From Margaritifera margaritifera (Eukaryota > Mollusca > Bivalvia > Unionida > Margaritiferidae), in the NCBI GenBank assembly GCA_029931535.1, contig JAQPZY010001256.1, forward strand, positions 681,001-745,000: a stretch of DNA of 64,000 nucleotides, in the 5' to 3' direction. The position numbers were made by a program, and so were the translations under genes. The notes beneath the pieces were generated by a model. The model searched no databases. It was not told where the DNA came from and saw nothing but the letters and a program-made list of their open reading frames with translations. Shown here one piece after another: positions 12,501 to 24,727 of the stretch; position 1 is the first letter of the stretch, and every line of letters begins with the position of its first letter.

Positions 12501-15500
12501 ACATTTGTGAATGAGTAGGCTAATTTAAGGTAGTTTAATTATATTACTTACATAATAATATTTATAACAGTGTTCGATTGATCAATTGAAATGAGTTGAC
12601 CTGACACACAGCCGTGACCGCTAGCTCTTACGCAGGCAGGATTTGCACGCCTTTTAACTATTCTGTTATTCCACCCCCTTTGTTTGATTTGATACAAAAG
12701 ACGTAATTAACGTGATAATACAAAGCAGGTCTGCTATTAATTGAGTGTAACAACACAACATATACTTCCGCAAGTCGGAGATAAAAACAAAAAAAGGTCG
12801 GCACATAATTAGATTCTCATGGAAAGGCTCGCGGCGATAGCTGGGTCGGTTGAATTTTAATTTTCACGTTTGAATACAAGAGGGCTTATTGCATTTATGA
12901 TGATTACACTGAAACCGAATTAAAAGATAGAACTAAAACACATATTTCACTTGACAAAACTTATTTAATTGGTATTTGTTTTTAAAGTGTTGCCACCAGT
13001 AGGCTTTAGTGACGTTTTCATTGATCAAAATTTTGTCGAATATTGTTATTTATACTGTACTGAGAATGTTGTTTGGAAAGAAAATTGAACAAAATATTTG
13101 ACTTCTTATTAAAAGTTGAAAATTTCATGATGATGATTCAAATTTCTGGGTACTAACCACTGGTTTTGAGGATAAAATGAGCGATATATAAAAGTTTCAT
13201 TTACTAATTTTTGATCGCGATTTTTTCCACCTTCAACAAATAGGGTCAATTTTTTTTATTTTTTTTTAAATTAAATTTTCTAGTTTAAAAAAAATGGGAT
13301 CCACGTCTGGTCCCCGTTATAAGCGGGTTCGCAAGTTATCCGGGCGCGAGTTATCGAGGGAGCGGTGTATTTTGAAAAATTTAATGGAAATGAAAAAAAC
13401 TTGTTGAACGTTGTTCCAAAGCATCACATATACTGCTGATCCAGAAATAGCTGGAACATTTAAATGAAACAAATCCTCCACCCCAGGGGATTGACAGGTT
13501 ATCAGAACAGAGGTTTAGCCTGACTATCCAATCAGAACAGAGGTTGTGCCTGACTATCCAATCAGAGCATTGGTTGGGCCTGACTATCCAATCAGAATAG
13601 TAGTTGCTGAGTCACATTGTATCCAAATTAATTAACTATTAGAGCTCAGCCATGAATTGATGGGAATTCCAAAGTAAACATACATTCCATCCATGTATTC
13701 AATTGTCCCTTGTCAAACCATGCTTTAATAGCCAAAGCTGTACAAAGTGTATAGATTCAGAATGATCGCTGAACAAAGTTTTTAGACTCTCCTTGGGAAG
13801 AGAAAGAAACTGTAAGCATTTTTGGAGCCAATGTGAGATCTGGGCTATTGGCTACTATTGTTAACATTTCCAGTTTGTTTGTCAAATGCATTACCCGATT
13901 ACATTAACATTAAGAACTAAATTCCACAACCTCCCAAATCCAGCCCTTCCAGAAAGATGAATAAAATTCATCTTTCCCCATCTATCCACAGTCACTATAG
14001 ATTATTTTTAAAAAATCTATGTGAAGTAACTCTTCAAGGATACTGTCATAATAACCTCCCCTATGTTGTCTTTCCTAGAGGGCTGGTTCTGGGAGTTAGC
14101 AGAAGTTAATTACTGACAGTAATGTATAATTACCTCCCCTTATCATCTTTCCTGAAGGGCTTGATTTTTGGAGGCAGAGAAAGTTAATTCATAACATTAA
14201 TGTATAATTTCCTCCCATTTCAATAATTCTGGGAGGACTGGATTAGGGACGTGGTGGAAGTTAATTCCTAACAATAAAGTGATTGAGTAAATATTCTAGG
14301 AGAAACATATTTTACAGTAAAATTTTCTTTCTTGTAATACAGACTTAAGACATGAACTGATCCCCACTAGAGTAGACTGTACCTATGAGTGGTTATATTC
14401 CCACAGGAGTTCATATTCATTGAAGTAGACTGTACCTATGAGTGGTTATATTCCCACATGAGTTCATATTTGCTAGAGTAGACTGTACCTATGAGTCATT
14501 ATATTCCCACTGGAGTTCATATTCATTGGAGTAGACTGTACCTATGAGTGGTTATATTCCCACAGGAGTTTATATTCATTGGAGTTGACTGTAACTATGA
14601 GTGATTATATTCCTACAAGAGTTCATACTCGCTAGAGTAGACTGTACCTACGACTGATTATATTCCCACTAAATTCATATTTGCTAGAGTAGACTGTACC
14701 TATGAGTCATTATATTCCCACTGGAGTTCATATTCATTGGAGTAGACTGTAACTATGAGTGATTATATTCCCACAAGAGTTCATACTCGCTAGAGTAGAC
14801 TGTACCTATGACTGATTATATTCCCACTAGAGTTCATATTTGCTAGAGTAGACTTTACCTATGAATGATTATATTCCCCCTAGAGTTCATATTCATTGGT
14901 GTAGACTGTAACTATGAGTGATTATATCACCACTGGAGTTCATATTCACTAGAGTAGACTGTATCTATGAATGATTATATTCCCCCTGGAGTTCATATTC
15001 ATTGGTGTAGACTGTAACTATGAGTGATTATATTACCTCTGGAGTTCATATTCACTAGAGTAGACTGTACCTATGAATGATTATATATTCGCACTGGAGT
15101 TCATATTCACTAAAGTAGACTGTTGATCATACAAGGAAAGCACATTTTAATTGCACATAGTTGTTTCTTAAACAAGCCAATGAAGGTTCATGGAGCATAT
15201 ACTTACAGATCTTTACAAAGCCTTTGAAACAAGCATTTAGATTGGTTAAAATTGCATCATGTAATGCAGAAAGTAGAAGTTATTCCTTATTAGTTCAAAG
15301 CACTAGAAGGGAACTACTTATGTATTCATGCACTCTTTTTACGTTTTGAAAATATTTGTATACAAAGGTTAAAATATAGTTGTGAAATTGAGACTGAAAT
15401 TCATTATTCCTTTTATAACTATTTGTTATAAGAATTGAACTTCATATTTTACTGGATTCACGAAGTCCTGAAACTTGAAAATCAATTACACACTATACAT

Positions 15501-18500
15501 GAATGGGCTACACTTCACAATGGCTTCATGAATCCTGTAAAATATGAAGTTCAATTCTTAATTACATTCAAAGGAAAAAATATAAACATTATTCAGTCAC
15601 TATATCATACAAAGAGAGACTTAAAATGGAAAATTTAGATTTGACATCTTTAAGTTGGAAAACTGGCCCAGAACTAATATACTGTATTTGAGGATACCTG
15701 AAATTGAATGTTATGTGTTTATTGCAGGTGAAGAAGATAATGAATTCTGTGTACCAGCAAATACGTAGTGAGTTTGAGTCAGATGAAACCTACACAGGTG
15801 CTGATGTATTAGCTGCTATACTCGCCGCTATAAAGGTAAGAAACCTACACTGATGCAGCTGGCAAATTAATTACCTTCATGCAAGCCTATAAGTGGCTGC
15901 ATTTCATTGGAGGAAATTCTGAAACTTTATTTCTCTGTTGAATACATTACCCAAACACATTAACATTAAGAAATTACCTCTGTTACCTCTGAATCCAGCC
16001 CTCGCTGAAAGATAAAAAAAAGTTTTTCCGTTTATATATCACATAGACGAAGGGAAGTAACTCTCACATATTACCTCTTCTTGCCCCCGCTAGGTGGACA
16101 CTCATATCCCAGATGTTTGCCAGTTTAAGCTTTCCCTCAAGACTCTTAACAGTGCCTTCAAAATCCATTGTAATTTTTCATACTTTTTAGACCATCCAGA
16201 AAAGTTTCTCAGGGGTTTAGTAAGTCAAAGGGTTGATATACATTGTGTATGCAACATTTGTGTGTCTTTTCAGTGATTTCATTAATATTTGTTGGCGTTA
16301 GTTATTGTCCATATGATATTGATCGGTAAGACTCACATGTTGACTTTCAGCATCATATTTTGAATCTGCACTGTTAAACTTCGGTTTATTATGCATTTCC
16401 TTTATAGGTGCTCTCAGTAACCCAAGTTTTGCTAATCAAATATAATTTGTATATGTATTGTATGCACTTGTCTTTTCTCACTATCATTTCAGAGATGTCC
16501 AGCAAGTGCAAGAAATGCAGGTGCTTAAAAGTCACACAGGATAATCATGAGATGTGCCTTACATGTACTAAATATTAATCATCACACCCATGCTGTGTGT
16601 GTGCTTTGTGGCCAAAGATATATGGTTCAGCATCTTAAGAAAGCAGCTGAAGGGTCAAAAAAAGAGGGCATATTCTAAATCGTCCAACCAGGATGTGTTT
16701 AGTATTCATCCGAACTCAGCTGGCGAGCATTATGATTCCCAGAACTACACTGTTGGCGACAATCACTTCTGAACTCACTGAAGCCATTGCAAGTGATCCT
16801 GCAAGTGCTCTGTTGGAGTCATGAATGCTGTGTCTCATACAAGAAGCTTAGTCCTTAAGGATGTCATTGAACGAATTGGAGGAAACTTGGGTAGATTTTC
16901 CTCGAATTTTGGCAGTTCATTGGGCATAAGTCCCAACCCCTGCCTGTGCATGGACTGAGTGCCATTGACTCCCTACATGTGGGATTACAATCTGACTTTG
17001 TCAGCTGGCTGGACCAGCAAATCATATGCCATCCTGGCTGTCGATGAACCATGTACTGGTTTCACAGGCATGACTCTGATTTCAGACTGGCAAACCACAT
17101 GTTGGTTGACAGTTCCAACAGTGATAGTGGGCTACACCCAGTTTACTGCCCCAGTCGACCCAGATACATTACACTGACACAATATAGCAGACGAGCCCCA
17201 CAATTTGTGCCACCCATCTAGCTGTTTGTCTTCCTGCCAAATGTATCATTTGTATTATCTATGCATCAGAGACACTGTCCACAGGACATACATTAAGGCA
17301 AGGGAGTTTCTTCAACTCCTGAGCCTTCTCAGTGCGGCAGCAGACTTGCTCTGTCTCAACCACCTTTATATGCACCCTCTGCAGATGGCCCTTCTAATAC
17401 AATGGTACCTAGTCTCTGGTTATTTAGATGCTTATATTATGATCTCAACCAAAATCTGACACTTCCTGCTACAATGACAAGACAGGGAGTGGTTCACAGT
17501 GGGAATACCTTTTGGAAACCCCCCGACCTGAAGTCACAGTACAGATGCCAGTTTATCAGGTTGAGAGGCACACTTGCTACCATGCTTCTTGATGGTCCAC
17601 ATTAAGTGGACTGTGTGAGAGAAGGCTCTTCACATTAGTCTCTTGGAAATAAAGGCCATTCTCCGTGACTTCAAGGCTTCAAACAAGGGGAGATGAAATC
17701 ATCAGGGCTCTGCATAACAGTACAGGAAGTCCTCCATTGTTGTGCCCAATGCCATACAAGTCTGACACATTCCGGACATGCTGAACACCCTGGCCAATTC
17801 AGTATTGAGGAGAGACCAACTGCATCATACAGAGTGGTCACTATATCGGTCCATCTTTTCTTGAGTTTGTGCTCTATGTAGCCAACCAATGCTAGACCTA
17901 TTTGTGACTAGGTGGAACAAACTCCCCACCTTTGTTGTCATTCCCAGACCCAGAGGCCCTATGTCAGTCAGCTGGGGGTGGGGGGGTCTATGCCTTCCCT
18001 CCCCTAATGGTTTTAATATTGAAACTAATCCAGAAGATGAGAGGCAAGACTTGCAAAATAGTTCTTATTGCTCCCCTCTGATGAAACAAATCCTGAGTCA
18101 ATGATCTGTTTGATCTCATGACAGACATACCCAGGACAATCATAATGAACCCCACACTGCTTGAGCTGTCAAGGTCATTGGTATTCCATCCATATCTGGA
18201 GAAACTCCTCCTTCATGCTTGGATCTTTCAGGGACATCTTGCATGAAAAGGAGTTCTGCACTTAAGTCATGGAGTTGATCTTGACAGCTAGAAGGTCTTT
18301 CACTTTTAGAGTGTTTGAGATGAAGTGGTGCAATAACGACTCACCCACTTTTGAGCCCCTCTTTGACTCACTGAAGCTGTTATCATACAAGACTTGCTTT
18401 CTGATAGCACTAGCTTCCACATGCAAGGTGAGTGAGCTACATGGACTGTCCATGGATCCAAGATGAGTGAGCTGCATGCACTGTCCATGGATCCAAGGTG

Positions 18501-21500
18501 AGTGAGCTGCATACACTGTCCATGGATCCAAGGTGAGTGAGCTGCATGCACTGTCCATGGATCCGAACTACATGCAGTTTCATTCTGATGGCTCAGTCAT
18601 ACTAATGATACAGACTGGTTTTGTCTCTTGGAACAGATTACTTCGTACACTCATTCAAAAATAACTATTAACCTATCCTTCTTGATCAACCAGTTAAGAG
18701 AGGCATAGCTGCAGGACCTGGTCTGCACTCTCAGATGCTATCTGAGGTGCATGGAGAATGTCTGTGGCTCCCATCAGAGGCTCATCTTACTCATTAAGAT
18801 GGGAAAGTAAGACATAACCCCACAAGTACTGTCCTTTTGGCTAAAGTGGGTTACCAGATCGGCATACTCTGAAATCTCACAGGCTTATGTGCTACTCAAG
18901 AAGATCTCGGCTCATGAAATACGAGCGATTTCTATGAGCCTAATGTTTCAACTTGAGACACAGTGGATTCATTTTTCTGGTATGCCCAGTCTTCTTTTGC
19001 CAGTTTCTATTTATGGGACATGGCCTTGCCAAGGAGAGAACTGAATCACATTGGGCCACTGGTAGCTGCCCATACAGTTACCTTGCTCTGATCATGGCTG
19101 CATAACCTCAGTTCCAGTCATGACCTCATAGCTTTCACTGGATTCACCAGGAAGCTTTGTAGGTAAGGCAATAGACAGGTGCAGGATCCCACAGGGATAT
19201 CCTTGGCATGAGTATAAATGAATAATCTACAGTATTGCTGCCTTCACATTAAGAAAAGTTAATCCTTCATTAGAGCAGTCATTGTGCTCCTATAGAGTAA
19301 TGTTGGTAGAGGTTGGATACTCATGCATTTCCTCCTACTCTTATCTATTCTCCTAATGCCCCAGGTGGCTGAGTTGTCTAAGGTGCTAGCCTTTACAGAT
19401 CACTGAGATCACAAGAACAGGCTTCCGTTTATGGGGAATCAGACATTTATCTTGAAATCTTCTTTGTGCCCTTCACCACCAAGGTATCTACAGGACCCCA
19501 CAAGGGTTCTAAAATGGGACCCAAGTGATCTGAGCTCATCATTAGATGGAGATCTCACTTGTTTTTATCACTCAAGAAGAAGGGACAGTATTTCCACTCA
19601 GGCTATTTTGTCCTGGATACAATGGGTTATCCTCTCTGCTTATGAGGAACTAATCCAGGACCAATGCATTCTTGCACATATCGGCTCACGAGGTTAGAGC
19701 AGTCACCACTAGCATAGTATTAGAGTGTAACTGTTCCCTTACTGACATTATCTAATCCATGAATGTAGGACCGAGATGACTTTCTCTAGCTTGTTACCTC
19801 AGAGACCTTTCAGCCCAAAGGCTTGGTTTGACCTGGTGAGACTTGTAGCAGCAATACAACAGGCTACCTTCCTGGGTCATTCAGCATCTTCTCAATGATG
19901 CAGTCACTGTACGTCTTCTGGATTTACAGGAAGGACATTTTTCTACAAGCAGCATCCGGCATATTTATATGCTAACTCTACCCTGTATCTCATGAGATTT
20001 GAAGCTGCTTCACATACATCAGGTGACCGGAGATTGGGCCTACTCTGGGATAAGGGAATATAACCTCCTCCACCTCTTACCTGTTCTTCTAATGTATTAT
20101 GATCAGGTATTTGAAGAAAAACCAATTTTTGGAGTAAAATATGTTTCTTCGATAATACTTACCCAATCATAATACAGGCTTATCCTCCCACCCTCCCTGC
20201 AGTTACATTAAAACATGATAGAGCGTGTGCAACTGCTCCAGTAGTGACTGACATATAAACTGCATTTTTGGCACCAATGCCTTTATTCAAGGGAGAACAC
20301 TTTGTCTGAATTCCACCTTGATGGGCAGATGACTTTTAGCACTTTTGTTGCTAAAAACAAGCTTGGGAAGGCTGAACTTGGAAGCTAATGGTCATACTCC
20401 AATGAATATGATTGGGTAAATATTATCAAAGAAACATATTGTACTCCAAAAATTGCTTTCTCCTGCCATGATCAGTCAATATTCTATTATGATGCATTTG
20501 ATCAATATAAACTATATAATTGGGACAAGTTCTGGATGTTCTGGGCAAGCCTGAAATAATATTACTCAGTCAAAGTCAGTGATATTACTCAGTCAAACTC
20601 AATAATATTACTCAGTCATAATCAGGCCACTCATAATACGGGGCTATATAGTGGAGCACAATCAGAGTTATTCTTGGTCACTAAGTCATTTAACACATTC
20701 TGTAAGGTATGATAAACATCTTGACCATTGAGACTCAGTCAGGTACCACATGTTTGTGTTGTGCAATCTTTACAAAATATCCTATTGAAATTAAAAATGC
20801 CTAATTACATGTAGTTCCAAACTGCAAAAAGCTTATCTAGAGCTCTGATTGTATTCACACATGTCTTGTTTATTTTGTGTTTTAGCCATTCTTGAGAAAA
20901 TGGGGAGTGTGTACTTACCGGTACCCGTGTTCTTTGCCCTGTGTGGTAAATCTACATTTGATCAGACAACTTTACACTGGCTTTAAGACTTTCAATGGCA
21001 TTGTAGAAAAACATCTCATTCTTTTTAAATGCCTTTATGCCTATACTTTTTTTCATGGAGGCTTAGAGAAAAACAGCTCAGAATGTAATGATTAGTAGCT
21101 TCATTGTTTGCTATTAAGTTGAATTTCTTTGCTGTGTACCACGCACAGCATATTTCCATATGATTCGGAAGCAGTGATGATAGTCCATGTTTTTTATGAC
21201 CTTCCCACCCTGTGACAGCTATAACTCAACATAAATATCAGTATTTAATGAGGGGAAAGGTTAGAGGAAAATTTGATTTCCATGATGTCATCATCCTAAA
21301 AAATAAGCCATTCATTATTGAAGAATACCGTATTTGCCGGTCTATAAGTCGATACTTTTTTACCTGGAAGTCTGGGCTTCGTCTTATACTCCGAATCGAC
21401 TTATATATGGATTATGTCATTGAAATTGCTTTACCGTATGTTCATGTAATTTTTCGTACGTGAAAATCGTTGCATACAATGTACCAATAAATAATACCTA

Positions 21501-24500
21501 TAAATAATACATGTACAGACCATCTTAATCATTTTCCCAAATAATCTGGAATAGCATAGTGATACCATTAATATTCATGAAACCGGAAGTTACTAGCGAA
21601 GCCAAGGTGTTGATCTGGCTTCGTCTTATACTCCGCATCGACTTATATATGGATGAAGGATTGAAAATTGACAAAATTAGCGAATTCGACTTATACTCCG
21701 CATCGACTTATAGGCCGACAAATACGGTAATATATCTTAAAATGGTATTCAGTTTATATTATTATTCATCCTTACTATTATGAGAGATTGTATGCCACCA
21801 AATTATTGGGAGGAAAGGTGGGTAAAGTGGATAGAGGAACTAACAAAAAGGCAGAAATAAAGTACTCCCTCATTTTAGTACTGTCCATGGGAGCCAGATT
21901 ATACTACCGTATGCACTCACATATAATCTAAATCCAATTGCAAACAACATAGATCCTGATCTGCCATCGCATAATGCACTGGCAGATCAGGGTCTATGTT
22001 GTTTGTTCTACTGATTAGTCCCTATAAACTGCATAGACTTAGATCTGCCGGCGCATTATGCAATGGCAGATCTGGGTCTATGCAGTTTGCAGTTGGTATC
22101 GGCTTATACGCGAGTATATACGGTACCTTATAGTCAGATTGCCTTAATGAAGTACATCATACATATAATTTTACAATCACTTGATGAAATGGAATTCATG
22201 ACCATACACTCCTTTTAACATTTTAACAGTAACCATGTTATCATGTGGGGCCTCATTGCGAGGGAGGTTGCTGTACACTGTAAAATATGTTGGGCCTTGT
22301 AGTGAAGGAGTGTTGTACACTGTAGAATATATAGGGTCTTATACTAAAGGAGTGTTATACACTGTAAAATAGGTATGGCCTTATATTGAGGGAGTGTTAT
22401 ACACTGTAAAATAGGTATGGTCTTATAGTGAGGGAGTGTTGTACACTGTAAAATATGTATGTCCTTATAGTGAGGGAGTGTTCTACACTGTAAAATATGT
22501 ATGACCATATAGTGAAGGAGTGTTGTACACTATAAAATATGTATGGCCTTATAGTGAAAGAATGTTGTACACTGTAAATAGCATTCAACTAGTGAAAAGT
22601 TCACAAAATTTCCTTTTCCAGACAACAACATTGAGTTTAATGAACAAGGAGAATGAACCAGCAGTTACAAGGAAAGAGAGTGAGGATGAGCATGATGATG
22701 AAGATGATGAAGATGAAAATGAAAATGAAAAAGAAGAGGAAGAGACAGATACAGAAAAAGAAAAAGATGAAGAAGAAGAAGATTCTGATGAAGAAAAGGA
22801 TAAACATGATACAGAAAAGATTCAAGTGCTTGAAATGGTTTTTGACAAAAGTGATGGTAAGCAAATAGACCTCCAGGAAAATAATCAGATTCAAAAGGAG
22901 AAAGACACTGAAAATTTGGAATATCAAAATGTTCCAGTTGATAAAGTAGAAGAAGTGAAATCTAGCAATCAAAAGAATGTTAGTGATATAAGGAACTCGG
23001 TCAGTACAGATGATGTACATGTAGATGAAGACGAGGAGTCTGTGGGTCCTTCATCAGAAGCAGGTAGAAATTACACTAGTACACACATTAGTTTTTATCC
23101 TTTAACATATTTTTAACATGTCTGCACCTGTTTCATGTTTTTTGATTGGTGTAATGGCAAAATTTGGACAGTAAAATCCATTTTAACTTATAGAAACAAA
23201 TTATTGTCATTGTGAGGTTATGACACTCCCAGCGACATAACGCCATTTAGAAGTACATTTGCAATAATGTCCACTCAAATTTTCTAAAATGTGTTTATCT
23301 TTTAGTAAAAATTCTTTTATTTTTAGGATGTTTGGATGTATGTAGTGGATTTACAATTGATTGATGTTTTGCCAGTAAATATCAATTAGCTATCATAAAA
23401 ACTCAGATTCAATGCAGGATTTAGGTTAATTTGTATTTTCCCAATCATATGTTTGAATAAAAGTCTGTGCATGACAGATTACCACCAATGAACCATGACT
23501 ATCAAGTCAGTTCTCCAGTAACACTTCATTTACACTACAAATCACCCATATGATTAGATTTTCAAATACAATCAGATGACCACTGGTTACTGATTGAACA
23601 AAGGTCAGCTTTGACCAGTAATAACAAATAATTGTCTATAACCATAAGAGTGAATCAGCTGGACTGAATATTTCTGGTATCAGCAAAATATGGCACATCC
23701 AAGGACATTGAATCAGTAATTAAATATTTGAAAACAAAATATTTATTTCCTGGACTAGATAAATGTATATTATTGTAGGGCTAGACAAATGTATATTATT
23801 GTAGGGCTAGATAAATGTATATTATTATACAGTTAGATAAATGTATATTATTGAAGGGCTAGATAAATGTATATTATTGTAGGGTTAGATAAATGTATAT
23901 TATTGTATGGCTAGATAAATGTATATTATTGTAGGACTAGAAAAATGTATATTATTGTAGGGCTAGATAAATGTATATTATTGTAGGGTTAGATAAATGT
24001 ATATTATTGTAGGGCTAGATAAATGTATATTATTGAAGGGCTAGATAAATGTATATTATTGTAGGGCTAGAAAAATGTATATTATTGTAGGGCTAGATAA
24101 ATGTATATTATTGTAGGGCTAGAAAAATGTATATTATTGTAGGGCTAGATAAATGTATATTATTATAGGGCTAGATAAATGTATATTATTGTAGGGCTAG
24201 ATAAATGTATATTATTGTAAGGCTAGATAAATGTATATTATTGTAGGGTTAGATAAATGTATATTATTATAGGGCTAGATAAATGTATATTATTGTAGGG
24301 TTAGATAAATGTATATTATTATAGGGCTAGATAAATGTATATTATTGTAGGGTTAGATAAATGTATATTATTGTATGACTAGATAAATGTATATTATTGT
24401 AGGGTTAGATAGATGTATATTAGTATAGGGCTAGATAAATGTATATTATTGTATGACTAGATAAATGTATATTATTGTAGGGTTAGATAGATGTATATTA

Positions 24501-24687
24501 GTATAGGGCTAGATAAATGTATATTATTGTATGACTAGATAAATGTATATTATTGTAAGGCTAGATAAACGTATACAGTGGGACCCCGCTATAACCCGCC
24601 CCGCTATAACCCGAATTCGGATATAACCCGGTCGTGGCATGGCTCCCGAAATTTCGGGTAATTTATTAGTTATTTTTCTCAAAGACC

Positions 24688-24727
<40 letters not shown>

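Noticed and set aside
13475..13513. An additional alternative FKBP15-like exon
   Set aside because: It matches exon d but carries in-frame stops and a deletion, and its donor is weakened to GTTT, so it is listed as a decayed copy.
22637..23020. A 127-residue hydrophobic - strand frame
   Set aside because: It is the antisense of the Asp/Glu codons of the FKBP15-like acidic exon.
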